Below, piece by piece: positions 45,527 to 54,299 of a stretch of 64,000 nt of DNA; positions within the stretch are counted from its first letter, which is position 1, and every line of letters starts with the position of its first letter. Location: positions 310,001 through 374,000 of the forward strand of contig JAMLHW010000003.1 in assembly GCA_023954475.1 (NCBI GenBank), given 5' to 3'. The position numbers and the translations under genes were made by a program. The notes beneath the pieces were generated by a model, which saw only the letters and a program-made list of their open reading frames with translations, was not told the origin of the DNA and searched no databases. This DNA is from Anaerolineae bacterium (GTDB lineage Bacteria; Chloroflexota; Anaerolineae; Promineifilales; Promineifilaceae).

Positions 45527-46657
45527 CTAGACGCGCCGATCTTTCCATTTAATGCCGCGGCCTAATAATCGCTGCGCAAAACCCCAAAACGCTGCAGCTT
45601 GCACGAGAACCGCGCCAATCGGTGCATAGCAGGCCAGCGTAACCGATCCAAAACGCCTGCCCCATTCCAGAAACGGCAGAAAAACCAGCGCCCACGATAG
45701 AAAAAACCAGCGCCAACGCGCTCGCCCGGTCGCTGTCATTGCCAACACGACAAAAGGACTGGCGGCTCCGGTGATGAACAGTGCGGTTAAAATGGAGCCG
45801 GAACCTGCCCAGCGCATCGATCCGGCCGATAAGCGCGTCATGCCCCGCCATAAATGGATCAAGTCAGGATACATAGCAACGGAACCGGCTTCGTCACCGT
45901 GCAGAATAGGCACGCGGTAGCCCAATTTGGTCAGGTAATGACCCATAGCCACATCTTCCAGCATTTCACCGCGCACGGTAGCAAAACCGCCGCTATTCTC
46001 ATAGACATCGCGGCGTAGCAGAATATATTGCCCGTTGAGTACAGGCTGGCCGGTTTTCCAACCGGTGAACAGACCAGCAAATGCGGTCTCGAGTGCGGCG
46101 GCATCGAGTTTGCCGCGGGTCTCTTGTTTCAGGAACAGGCTCAAGCCGTCAAGCTGTTGTTCGAGTGCGTAGCAAACGGCGCTGGCAACGCTGTCTGGGT
46201 CGTGCCAGGTGTCGGCATCGGTGAAGAGCAACCAATCACCACTGGCGGCGGCTGCACCGTGATGGCAGGCATTGGGCTTGCCTTTCCAGCCGTTGGACAG
46301 GTTGCCATTGAGTTTGATAACAGTCGCGCCGTGTGCTGTGGCGATGGAAGCGGTGTTATCGGCCGAATGGTCATCTACAACAATTACCTCGACAGCACCC
46401 GGATAGCGCAACGCGTTCAATGACGGCAGCAATCGGCTCAAATTGTGTTCTTCGTTGCGGGCCGGCACGATGATTGAGAGTGACGGCAGGGAGATGCCAC
46501 TGTGATCGCGCACATCCAATCGTGGCAACGACCGATAAGCGCGATTGGCACGCATTGCCAGCGGCGGTACGAGCAGCAACATCAATGCCGTTCGCTGTTT
46601 GTGATCAAGTACGCGGCTCGAAATTCTTTTGGTGTGCTGCCCGGATTCAATCTTCAT
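45527..46657 (-). CDS. Family 2 glycosyltransferase with C-terminal membrane helices
   Basis: A 376-residue GT-A enzyme. The nucleotide-sugar binding half has SLSIIVPARNEEHNLSRLLPSL, EVIVVDDHSADNTASIA and the metal-binding DxD variant LFTDADTWHDP. The acceptor half includes GGFATVRGEMLEDVAMGHYLTKLGYRV (ED motif). Hydrophobic segments lie at about 290-345. Proteins of this layout occur in hopanoid and carotenoid glycosylation clusters, but no such genes are nearby. The gene starts 9 bases after the stop of the acetyl-xylan-esterase-like gene. Confidence 0.87.
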   Translation of the reverse strand: MKIESGQHTKRISSRVLDHKQRTALMLLLVPPLAMRANRAYRSLPRLDVRDHSGISLPSLSIIVPARNEEHNLSRLLPSLNALRYPGAVEVIVVDDHSADNTASIATAHGATVIKLNGNLSNGWKGKPNACHHGAAAASGDWLLFTDADTWHDPDSVASAVCYALEQQLDGLSLFLKQETRGKLDAAALETAFAGLFTGWKTGQPVLNGQYILLRRDVYENSGGFATVRGEMLEDVAMGHYLTKLGYRVPILHGDEAGSVAMYPDLIHLWRGMTRLSAGSMRWAGSGSILTALFITGAASPFVVLAMTATGRARWRWFFLSWALVFLPFLEWGRRFGSVTLACYAPIGAVLVQAAAFWGFAQRLLGRGIKWKDRRV

Positions 46658-46666
46658 TTTTCGGCT

Positions 46667-47632
46667 TCACATCAATTGACTCATGAATTGAAAGACCCTA
46701 TCGCCGTGACCGGGCAACTCTTCGTGACCATGATCGTGGTAGAGTGCCAGCGATTTTGGCGAGCGCAACTGATTATACACGGCAAATTGCGTGGATGGTG
46801 GACAGATTTCATCCATTAGTGTCAGTGCGAAGAGGACATTGGCGTTAACGCGTGGCGCGAGATTGTGGACATCGATGTAACCCAATTTCTCGAATAGGGC
46901 TTGCTCTCTTGTATGCAGCGGGTCAAACCGGCGGAAATAGTCGCGTAATTCGGCATAGGCATCGATGTCGAGGTTGAGTTCCCAGACGCGCTTGAAATCA
47001 CTGAGAAACGGGTAGGTCGGCGCCGCCAATCGTATACGCGGCTCGAGCGCAGCGCAGGCAATGGTCAATGCGCCACCTTGACTGCCACCCATTGCACCGA
47101 CGCGGGTCGTAGCGACGCCGGGCAACGCCATCACGATCTGAGCCAATCGTACCGTGTCGAGATAGACGTGGCGGAAGAACAGTTTTTCGGCCGAATCGTC
47201 GAGACCACGCACAAACTGCCCTGAAAAGGTCCAGCCGGTCGTGCCGCCGGGGTCTTGCGACAAGCCGCCTTGTCCGCGTACATCGAGCGCTGCAACGGTG
47301 AAGCCGGCGGCGACATAGCCGAGTTTGTCGCTCCACTCACCGGAGTTGCTGCTGTAGCCGTGAAACATGAGCAACGCTGGGCCGGGCTGTGTTTGGTTCA
47401 ACGGGCGCAGCAGCTTGGCGTGAATGCGTGCGCCGCCCGTTCCGGTGAAATAGAGATGTTCGCAGCGGGCGAAAGGTGTTTGAAATTCGGCCGAAACCAG
47501 TGCAACATCAGGATCAACGCCTGCCAATTCCGCCAGAGCAGCATCCCAATACGCGTCAAAGTCGGCAGGACGCGGGTTTGTCCCCATGTAGTGTTGCATT
47601 TCTGCAACGGAAAGTGTGTCTACCGATCGCAT
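46667..47632 (-). CDS. Acetyl xylan esterase / cephalosporin-C deacetylase family hydrolase
   Basis: A 321-residue alpha/beta hydrolase of the AXE1 group. FDAYWDAALAEL at the N-terminus and GARIHAKLLRP are group marks. The oxyanion region is LMFHGYSSNSGEWSDKLGY, then LDVRGQGG; the nucleophile Ser is in GGSQGG and the His in DHGHEELPG. Family members deacetylate sugars and antibiotics. Its start codon overlaps a palindrome copy (47633-47640), with AAGGAG 12 bases upstream, a long spacing. No signal peptide. It forms a two-gene unit with the glycosyltransferase. Confidence 0.88.
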   Translation of the reverse strand: MRSVDTLSVAEMQHYMGTNPRPADFDAYWDAALAELAGVDPDVALVSAEFQTPFARCEHLYFTGTGGARIHAKLLRPLNQTQPGPALLMFHGYSSNSGEWSDKLGYVAAGFTVAALDVRGQGGLSQDPGGTTGWTFSGQFVRGLDDSAEKLFFRHVYLDTVRLAQIVMALPGVATTRVGAMGGSQGGALTIACAALEPRIRLAAPTYPFLSDFKRVWELNLDIDAYAELRDYFRRFDPLHTREQALFEKLGYIDVHNLAPRVNANVLFALTLMDEICPPSTQFAVYNQLRSPKSLALYHDHGHEELPGHGDRVFQFMSQLM

Positions 47633-47682
47633 TCGGCCGAATCGCTCCTTTCGCGTCAGGTTCTCAACTTGTTGACGAAAAA

Positions 47683-47709
47683 CAAACCGGGTAGATAAAA
47701 CCCGGTTTG
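47683..47709. terminator. Hairpin at the end of the leftward exporter operon
   Basis: Arms CAAACCGGGT (47683-47692) and ACCCGGTTTG (47700-47709) are perfect, with a 7-base loop. The U-run is weak. It separates the exporter permease gene from the esterase gene on the minus strand and has the same core as the hairpins at 3455 and 41672. Confidence 0.7.
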
Positions 47710-47768
47710 CGACAGCTTATTCGATTGTAAGCGCAATGGCGCAACAGCGCAATTGACGGTATGCGGTT

Positions 47769-48611
47769 TTACGCCTTTGCATCCGCCGGTAGCTTACCGC
47801 GTTGCCAGGGCCACGCACCGACGGTCAGGTTGCGCCGTTGGAAGAAGAAGATCGCCAACAGGAAGGCAAACAAACTGACAGCAAGTAAAACCGCCGTATT
47901 GACCGGGTCTTGCCCGTCAATCAGACCGGATGCAGTCGCGTCGTAGTAATAGAACGGAAATAAGCCTTGAATGCTTTCCAGCGACGTGATCATGCCGGTC
48001 AAATTACTGCCGATGTAGCTAATCAGCACAACAGCGGTGGCAATCGTTGCTGCAGCGCGACGGCTGGCACTAAATGCGCCCAGAAAAAGGCTGATCATGC
48101 CGAATGCCATGACGAGCGGCCATGCCGTCAGTATGCTGAGAAACAAATCCCAGGCTGATACAGTCGTCTCGACTTGATCGAGGATAGCCGACATGGTCAA
48201 TGCACCCCCGGCTGCGACGATAGCCAGTATGAGGAAGAGCGCGATACCCAGTGCGATGGCCTTCACAGCCACGATTTGCCAGCGCGGTATCGGTAGCGCG
48301 GCAATCAGTTCGAGACGTCCGTTGTCTTCTTCGCCCGCCAGTGTGCCGGTGCCGTTGATCACGGCATAAATTGCGACAATGACAGGTACGAGGTTGGTGA
48401 CGGTAGAAGCGACGTACTCTTCAAACCCGCCCATGCTGATGCCCATCGCCTGATAGATCGCGAGATCCATCAAGTCTTCGAACCCTGCCATTTGGTCGGC
48501 GAATTCAGGATAAATGCCGACGTAGATAATGGGCAGGAAGCAGAGACCGATGCCCCAGCCGATGATCGCATTGCGGCGAAAGCGCAGCTCGCGCAGCAGT
48601 AAATTAAACAT
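47769..48611 (-). CDS. ABC-2-type permease, leftward exporter operon
   Basis: A 280-residue permease with about six helices (around 17-38, 60-85, 110-140, 150-175, 185-205 and 238-262). The segment GTLAGEEDNGRLELIAALPIPRWQIVAVKAIALG is the conserved coupling region of ABC-2 permeases. The ATG at 48611 has GGAGG upstream and lies inside the last codons of the ATPase gene, so the two are coupled. It probably exports a drug, lipid or peptide under control of the adjacent TetR protein. Confidence 0.85.
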   Translation of the reverse strand: MFNLLLRELRFRRNAIIGWGIGLCFLPIIYVGIYPEFADQMAGFEDLMDLAIYQAMGISMGGFEEYVASTVTNLVPVIVAIYAVINGTGTLAGEEDNGRLELIAALPIPRWQIVAVKAIALGIALFLILAIVAAGGALTMSAILDQVETTVSAWDLFLSILTAWPLVMAFGMISLFLGAFSASRRAAATIATAVVLISYIGSNLTGMITSLESIQGLFPFYYYDATASGLIDGQDPVNTAVLLAVSLFAFLLAIFFFQRRNLTVGAWPWQRGKLPADAKA

Positions 48612-49512
48612 GGTTGCCTCCATTTCCTTTGCCGTAGTAGGCAAGGAAGATTTCTTCCAATGTCACCGTTTCGGTTTCAATGTTGATGATGGTGTGGTTG
48701 ACGCCGGTAGCCATGACGGCATTCAGGTTGTCGCGTATTTCCAGCAAGACGCTTTGGTCATCGCGTTCGATTTCGGTGACGCCGTCGATGGCAAATGCAT
48801 CGGCCGAAGGCATTTCTGCAAACGTAAGACGCAGCCGTTTCAGTTGTTGCGCGACCAAATCTTCGACGCGTTCGGTCGCAACCAGTTGACCGTCACGAAT
48901 GATGCCGACACGGTCACAAACTGCTTGCACTTCCGGCAGTATGTGCGATGAAAAGAAAACGGTTGCGCCTGCTTTGTTGGCTTCGCGCACCATTTCCATG
49001 ACTGTTTGCTGCACCAATGGGTCGAGTCCGCCGGTCGGCTCGTCTAGAATGAGCAGATCGGGCTTGTTCATGAATGCCGCCACGATGCCGACTTTTTGTT
49101 TATTGCCGCGTGAATATTCGCGCATACGGCGGCCGGTATCGAGATCGAGTCGTTCAGCCAGTTTTTTCCAGTAGGTCGGATCGGAATTGCCTTTTTGCAG
49201 CGAGTAGTACATTTGAAAGAATTGCCGGGCACGCATGTTGTCATAGAGACTCAGTTCGCCGGGCAAATAGCCAACGCGGTCGCGTACGGCTATCCCATCT
49301 TTGCGACAATCTTTGCCGAAAATGCGAGCTTCGCCGGCAGTCGGCCGAATAATGTCCAGCAACACGCGTTCAGTCGTCGTTTTACCTGCGCCATTAGGCC
49401 CGAGAAAGCCGAACACCTCTCCTTTTTCGACTTGCAAATTGACATTGAGAATCCCCCGGTGTTTACCGTAGTAGACGCTCAAGTTGTGGGTTTCGATTAC
49501 GTAGTCTGTCAT
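48604..49512 (-). CDS. ABC transporter ATP-binding protein, leftward exporter operon
   Basis: A 302-residue ATPase of the drug-exporter/ABC-2 type. Walker A GPNGAGKTT, the signature YSRGNKQK (variant of LSGGQ), Walker B LLILDEPTGGLDP and the H-loop SSHI are all present. The C-terminal 80 residues are an accessory domain. It is clearly paralogous to the ATPase encoded at 51237 (shared GIRxxF/IFGKDC, VGYLPGELSLYD versus IGYLPSEVFYYD). Middle gene of the tetR-ATPase-permease unit. Confidence 0.92.
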   Translation of the reverse strand: MTDYVIETHNLSVYYGKHRGILNVNLQVEKGEVFGFLGPNGAGKTTTERVLLDIIRPTAGEARIFGKDCRKDGIAVRDRVGYLPGELSLYDNMRARQFFQMYYSLQKGNSDPTYWKKLAERLDLDTGRRMREYSRGNKQKVGIVAAFMNKPDLLILDEPTGGLDPLVQQTVMEMVREANKAGATVFFSSHILPEVQAVCDRVGIIRDGQLVATERVEDLVAQQLKRLRLTFAEMPSADAFAIDGVTEIERDDQSVLLEIRDNLNAVMATGVNHTIINIETETVTLEEIFLAYYGKGNGGNHV

Positions 49513-49577
49513 GATAACCTCAATTCACTGTGCAACGGGTTTGGTTGACCAAACCCTGCTCACTGCAACTCTTCCAA

Positions 49578-50246
49578 TTACTGTTGACCACCAGCCTGCA
49601 ATTGGCGGATGACTTCTTTCCCTGCTTCAGGATTGCCTCCGTCTTTCGGCGTCAGAGCGCGATCCAACATATCGGCAATGCCGTCGAAAACGTCCTCTAA
49701 CGGTGGAATAAAGCGCGGCTCCAGGATATCGCCAATGACGATCAGACTGTACGATAACATAGTCATAATGTGCGCGACGACGGCAGGATCGAGTTCGGGG
49801 CGAATGGCGCCTGCTTCCTGCATCATCATGACAAAGCGGTAACGTGGTTGTTCCGTCTGTGCTGACCGCATTTTTTGAAAGATGTTGTCTGGTTTGCGCA
49901 GATAGGTTCCGAAGACCCGGTTGTCCTGACTGAATATGGCTGACATGAATGGGCTGTCCATGAGCGCGATGAGAATGTTCTTGTACATTGGGCCGATGCG
50001 TCCGCCGTCAGGATCAGCCTCGAGCAGTTCACCCCATTTTTGTGTATATCGCTGTGTTTCGCGCAGGAACAGCGCTTCGAGCAGGGCGTCTTTGCTGTCG
50101 AAGTGCAGGTAAATGGCTCCTTTGCTGACGCCTGCCCGACGGGCGATGTCGCTAACCGTGGTTTTGTCGTAGCCGTATTGGACGAACAAGGCGGCGGCGG
50201 CATCGAGAATTCTTTGTTTGCGCAATTCGTTTTCTGATGTCGTCAT
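49578..50246 (-). CDS. TetR-family repressor of the leftward exporter operon
   Basis: A 222-residue regulator. The N-terminal helix-turn-helix is ILDAAAALFVQYGYDKTTVSDIARRAGVSKGAIYLHFDSKDALLEA, a textbook TetR motif. The C-terminal ligand-binding domain is divergent. I chose the ATG at 50246, because the frame start 24 bases earlier lies inside the operator. The perfect inverted repeat that covers its own start codon and -10 indicates autorepression. The ABC exporter downstream is the likely target; the inducing ligand is probably an exported compound. Confidence 0.92.
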   Translation of the reverse strand: MTTSENELRKQRILDAAAALFVQYGYDKTTVSDIARRAGVSKGAIYLHFDSKDALLEALFLRETQRYTQKWGELLEADPDGGRIGPMYKNILIALMDSPFMSAIFSQDNRVFGTYLRKPDNIFQKMRSAQTEQPRYRFVMMMQEAGAIRPELDPAVVAHIMTMLSYSLIVIGDILEPRFIPPLEDVFDGIADMLDRALTPKDGGNPEAGKEVIRQLQAGGQQ

Positions 50247-50309
50247 TTGACTATTTGACCAATAATGCAAATATAGTCAAATGGTATCGAGTATTACACT
50301 GATTGTCAA
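50245..50309 (-). promoter_or_regulatory. Promoter and 10-bp inverted-repeat operator of the leftward tetR
   Basis: Reading leftwards, TTGACA (50304-50309) and TACCAT (50281-50286) are separated by exactly 17 bases. The perfect repeat ATTTGACTAT (50245-50254) and ATAGTCAAAT (50273-50282) spans the start region and overlaps the -10 box, so bound repressor would block RNA polymerase. Confidence 0.82.
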
Positions 50310-50407
50310 GGAATTGGCCAGTGGAGGCATTTCGATCGGTAATAATTCGGCCGAATTTCCCGTCGATCACCCCTCACAATTGAATCCGAATTAGACGTTT
50401 TTCCATA

Positions 50408-50463
50408 TTGACAGCTCATCCGAAAAGGAATATCATGTTACTGACTGATTATCAGTCAGTAAC
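50408..50463 (+). promoter_or_regulatory. Promoter and 27-bp palindromic operator of the rightward tetR
   Basis: TTGACA (50408-50413) and TATCAT (50431-50436) are separated by exactly 17 bases. Directly after the -10 lies a perfect palindrome with 13-bp arms around one base (50437-50463, GTTACTGACTGAT and its complement), covering the start point near 50443. TGACTGA..TCAGTCA cores are common in TetR operators. The two operators of the divergent region differ completely, so the two regulators should not cross-talk. Confidence 0.85.
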
Positions 50464-50487
50464 AAGCATCTGCCCATAGTGAGCCAC

Positions 50488-51168
50488 ATGGCACGTACTG
50501 TCAAATCACCGGACGAACGGCGCAATGAACTAATCGATGCCGCGCAACAACTCTTCTACACAAAGGGTTATGAAAGCACATCGGTCAGCGATATTGTCAA
50601 AGCGGTGGGCGTGGCGCATGGCACGTTTTATTACTACTTCGATTCCAAGCTGGCGGTTGTCGAAGCCATTGTTGAGCAGGCGGTAATACAAAGCCAGGCT
50701 GTCCTCCACACCATTGTCGCAGACGAGACGTTATCTGCTATTGCCAAATGGCAAAAGGCGATGCAGGCAACCGGCAACTGGAAAGTTGCGCGCAAAGCAG
50801 AGTTGCTCGAGGTTGGGCGCATGATAATGAGTGACGAGAATGTTCTCCTGCAGTATAAGCTGCGCAACAAAGTGCTGGAGATGACGGCGACTGAGTTGGC
50901 CGGAATCATTGACCAGGGTGTTGCCGAAGGGGTGTTTACGACGCAGTGGGTTGAAGAATCGGCCGAGATCATCACCATGGTAATGGCATCGTTGAGCGAT
51001 ACTGTCGGCGAGTTGCTGTACCATCCCGATGCCTACGACAACCCAACCCTGATTGTAGAACGCAAGCACGCAGCAGTGCAAACAGCTATCGAGCGCATTT
51101 TGGGTGCGCCAACCGGCACATTGCCCATCATTGACTCACAAACAATCAATGCCTGGTTCACAGAATAA
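50488..51168 (+). CDS. TetR-family repressor of the rightward exporter operon
   Basis: A 226-residue regulator with the helix-turn-helix ELIDAAQQLFYTKGYESTSVSDIVKAVGVAHGTFYYYFDSKLAVVEA. The ligand domain is unlike that of the leftward regulator. I use the ATG at 50488 (MARTVKSPDE); a GTG at 50479 is in frame, and neither has a clear ribosome site. Transcription from the promoter at 50408 would give a leader of about 45 bases. One palindrome copy (50959) is present, while the exporter genes downstream have none. Confidence 0.9.
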   Translation: MARTVKSPDERRNELIDAAQQLFYTKGYESTSVSDIVKAVGVAHGTFYYYFDSKLAVVEAIVEQAVIQSQAVLHTIVADETLSAIAKWQKAMQATGNWKVARKAELLEVGRMIMSDENVLLQYKLRNKVLEMTATELAGIIDQGVAEGVFTTQWVEESAEIITMVMASLSDTVGELLYHPDAYDNPTLIVERKHAAVQTAIERILGAPTGTLPIIDSQTINAWFTE

Positions 51169-51236
51169 CATCGTTTCAGACTAAACATGTAGTCACACAA
51201 AACAGACAATCAAGTTCAGAATTAAGGAAGGGCGTT

Positions 51237-52109
51237 ATGAGTATCATCGAAGTGACAAACCTGTCCAAATATTACGGCAAAGCCAGAGGGATTGAAGATG
51301 TCTCCTTCAATGTCGAAGAGGGTGAAATCTTTGGCTTCATAGGTCCAAATGGTGCAGGTAAGTCGACGACCATCCGCCTATTCCTGGCCTTGATCTATCC
51401 GACCAGTGGACAAGCCAAAATCTTCGGCAAAGACTGCATCGAATTTGGCCCTGAAATACGCCAGCAAATTGGCTATTTGCCGTCAGAAGTCTTTTACTAT
51501 GACAAGATGAAAGTCATCGATCTGCTCAAATACTCCGCGAGTTTCTATGATCGAGACTGTACACAGCGGATGCACGAACTCGCTGATTACATGGAACTCG
51601 ATGTGAAGCGCAAGATCAACGACCTATCATATGGCAACAAAAAGAAAGTTGGTATTGTGCAAGGTTTATTGCACCAGCCTAAATTGATCGTTTTGGATGA
51701 ACCTACCAGCGGACTCGATCCGCTTATGCAGCAAAAGTTCTTTAGCTTGATCCGCGATGAGAATGAACGCGGTGCGACTGTTTTCTTTTCGTCCCACATT
51801 CTCGATGAGGTGCAAAGATTGTGCAGCCGTGTCGCAATCATTAAAGATGGCGGCATCATTACTATCGAAGACATCAAAACGCTCCAGAAAGACAATTACA
51901 AGAAGGTCAATATCGTGGCAAACGGTCTCGACGCAGCCCATTTTGATGTTGAAGGCGTCACTAATTTGCGACGTGACGATGGAGCGGTGCAGTTCTTCTA
52001 CAAGGGTGATATCAATGTCATCACACGATTGATCAGTGAGCATGACATTGCGGATCTGGACATTGAAGATCCCACACTGGAAGAAATCTTCATCCATTAC
52101 TACCAATAG
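51237..52109 (+). CDS. ABC transporter ATP-binding protein, rightward exporter operon
   Basis: A 290-residue ATPase with Walker A GPNGAGKST, the signature LSYGNKKK (variant), Walker B LIVLDEPTSGLDP and the H-loop SSHI. It is paralogous to the leftward operon ATPase. AAGGAAGGGCGTT precedes the ATG. It is followed 9 bases later by the first permease. The absence of TCGGCCGA from 50967 to 53878 covers this gene and both permeases, which may mean that the block was acquired as a unit. Confidence 0.92.
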   Translation: MSIIEVTNLSKYYGKARGIEDVSFNVEEGEIFGFIGPNGAGKSTTIRLFLALIYPTSGQAKIFGKDCIEFGPEIRQQIGYLPSEVFYYDKMKVIDLLKYSASFYDRDCTQRMHELADYMELDVKRKINDLSYGNKKKVGIVQGLLHQPKLIVLDEPTSGLDPLMQQKFFSLIRDENERGATVFFSSHILDEVQRLCSRVAIIKDGGIITIEDIKTLQKDNYKKVNIVANGLDAAHFDVEGVTNLRRDDGAVQFFYKGDINVITRLISEHDIADLDIEDPTLEEIFIHYYQ

Positions 52110-52118
52110 GTGTCTGGC

Positions 52119-52922
52119 ATGAATATCTACAAGCACGAACTCAAAATGAAGATAGGTTCTGTCATCGGTTGGTCGATTGCCGTATTTGCCATCATTTTCA
52201 TTTTCATGGCGATGTTTAGCGCCATTGCGGAGGATGCGGAACTACTTAACGAAACGCTGGCAAGTATGCCGGAGCAGTTGCTGCAGGCTTTTGGCATGAC
52301 CGGAATTGATATGGCTACGGTTTTGGGCTTTTTCGGTTTTGCGTTTACGTTTTGCCAAATCTGCATCGCCATTCAGGCAGCCAACTACGGTTTTTCGCTC
52401 GTTTCTGTTGAAGAAACAGATATGACGGCCGATTTTCTGTTGCCCAAGCCGGTAAGCCGCTCGAGGATACTGACCAGCAAATTGTTGGCTGCCTTGACTG
52501 CGCTGACCATCACTAATGTCGTTGTTTGGGTGAGTAGTTTCCTGGCAATCAGCATGTTCAGAGACGGCCGACCCTATGATTCGCAGGCATTGATCCTGTT
52601 ATTGGCAGGTGTGTTGTTGTTTCAGCTCGTGTTTTTGACGGTCGGTGTTGTGGTTTCGCTGTTCATGAAGCGTGTACGCAATGTGACGCCCTATACGATG
52701 GCGCTTGTTTTTGGCGCGTACATTTTGAATGCGTTTGGGGGAATGCTCGGTGAAGATACGATTGAATTGATCACACCATTCAAACACTTCGACCCCAATT
52801 ATGTTCTCGGCAATGCCGGATACGATGTCCCGCTGGTGTTAATCAGCGTAGTATTGGTTTTGGTTTCGATTGTGGGCAGCTATCGTCTTTATACCAGGCG
52901 CAATATCCAAACGGCGATGTAG
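52119..52922 (+). CDS. ABC-2-type permease 1, rightward exporter operon
   Basis: A 267-residue permease with about six helices. EETDMTADFLLPKPVSRSRILTSKLLAAL is the conserved ABC-2 coupling region. I chose the ATG at 52119, with AGGTG 6 bases upstream, over the GTG at 52110. It shares its operon with a second, different permease, so the transporter is probably a heterodimer. Confidence 0.83.
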   Translation: MNIYKHELKMKIGSVIGWSIAVFAIIFIFMAMFSAIAEDAELLNETLASMPEQLLQAFGMTGIDMATVLGFFGFAFTFCQICIAIQAANYGFSLVSVEETDMTADFLLPKPVSRSRILTSKLLAALTALTITNVVVWVSSFLAISMFRDGRPYDSQALILLLAGVLLFQLVFLTVGVVVSLFMKRVRNVTPYTMALVFGAYILNAFGGMLGEDTIELITPFKHFDPNYVLGNAGYDVPLVLISVVLVLVSIVGSYRLYTRRNIQTAM

Positions 52923-52998
52923 TTCCATTGAGAAACGGATTGCGAATTTGTGTGAACGATCTCACAAGTCATTGTAGAAAGATTGAAGGAAGGGCAAA

Positions 52999-53796
52999 AT
53001 GAACATATTTTTACGAGAACTCAGAGCCAATCTCAAATCGCTGATTATCTGGGGTGTTATTGTCAGCCTCTTTGTCGCGGTGGGTTTTTCAAAATTTACA
53101 GCCTATGAAGGCAATCCGGAATTGTTGGCGATTTTGGATGAAATGCCACCGGCTATTTTGTCGGCATTCAACTTTGAAGCGTTTAACTTGACAACAATCA
53201 GTGGTTTTTATGGTGTTATGTTCTCTTATTTTGCGCTGATTTTGTCGGTTGCCGCTGTAATGTGGGGCAGTGACATCATTACCAAGGAAGAACGTGATAA
53301 AACGGTTGAATTTTCGCTGACATTGCCGGTGCGACGCGGCAAGGTTGTGACGGCCAAGACGTTGGCGGCTGCCGTCAACTGTATCGGTCTGTTATTGATT
53401 ACCTGGGGCGCGGTTCTGGTAGGAACTTCGTACTTTGAATCGACAAACAGTGACTATTATCAGTTTGTGGCATTGACGATGGTCGCGTTATTCTTGTTAC
53501 AGATGATCTTTCTGGCGATTGGTGTTTTTCTGGGTTGTACGTTGAAACATTATAAGCGCGCTACATCGGTTGCTGTCGCGATTTTGTTAGGAACCTTTTT
53601 CTTATCGATCATATCCGGCATGAATGAAAATCTGGCGTTTCTGCAGTACTTATCGCCGTTCAAGTATTTTGATCCGGCATCGTTGTTGCATGAAGCGACT
53701 TTCGACCCGGTTTTTCTGTTGCTGACGGCTGTGATCGTGATTGCTTGTGTGGCCGGTGCGCATTTCACGTATGCCAGACGCGATCTGTATATTTGA
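52999..53796 (+). CDS. ABC-2-type permease 2, rightward exporter operon
   Basis: A 265-residue permease with about six helices and the coupling region ITKEERDKTVEFSLTLPVRRGKVVTAKTLAA. GAAGGAAGGG precedes the ATG. It resembles permease 1 in plan (NxELKxxLxxLIIWG start, PFKHFDPN versus PFKYFDPAS near the C-terminus), so the two arose by duplication. Confidence 0.85.
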   Translation: MNIFLRELRANLKSLIIWGVIVSLFVAVGFSKFTAYEGNPELLAILDEMPPAILSAFNFEAFNLTTISGFYGVMFSYFALILSVAAVMWGSDIITKEERDKTVEFSLTLPVRRGKVVTAKTLAAAVNCIGLLLITWGAVLVGTSYFESTNSDYYQFVALTMVALFLLQMIFLAIGVFLGCTLKHYKRATSVAVAILLGTFFLSIISGMNENLAFLQYLSPFKYFDPASLLHEATFDPVFLLLTAVIVIACVAGAHFTYARRDLYI

Positions 53797-53860
53797 CCAA
53801 GGTTTAGCCATTTTACGCAGTGACCGGACGGTGTGTCCGGCTTGCAATCAGGAGTAGCAC

Positions 53861-54223
53861 ATGATTGAGTTACAACATTCGGCCGATTCCAATATCATCA
53901 TCGTCACAGCGAAAAGCAAGGTGACAGGCGATGATTACGAAAACGTCTTGATTCCGGCCATCCAATCCACACTGGAACAATACGACAAGCTGCGCTTCCT
54001 ATATGTGCTTGGCGAAGAGTATGATGGGTTTGATCGGCACGCGTTATGGGATGATTCCAAAGTTGGCATGAAGGAACTGACACATTTTGAAAAGATCGGC
54101 GTTGTCACCGATGAGACCTGGATTCGTGGGGCGGTCAAAGCGTTTGGTTTTCTCATTCCCGGGGATGTCAAACTGTTTGACAATGATCAGTTGGCAGAAG
54201 CAGAAGCGTGGATTGCAGCATAG
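53861..54223 (+). CDS. STAS/SpoIIAA-like domain protein
   Basis: A 120-residue protein matching the SpoIIAA-like (STAS/SEC14-type) family: an N-terminal strand, VTGDDYENVLIPAIQSTLEQYDKLRFLYVL, then KVGMKELTHFEKIGVVTDETWIRG. Unlike true SpoIIAA it has no obvious phosphorylated Ser in a DxSG motif. GGAG precedes the ATG, 64 bases after the last permease gene; it may be read on the same transcript. Role unknown. Palindrome at 53879. Confidence 0.78.
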   Translation: MIELQHSADSNIIIVTAKSKVTGDDYENVLIPAIQSTLEQYDKLRFLYVLGEEYDGFDRHALWDDSKVGMKELTHFEKIGVVTDETWIRGAVKAFGFLIPGDVKLFDNDQLAEAEAWIAA

Positions 54224-54299
54224 GCAAGAGATTATTAGTGGGAGGGGTGGTTTTCGGCCGAAAACACGCCCTCTCACTTTCTATGCTTGAGATTGCCGT

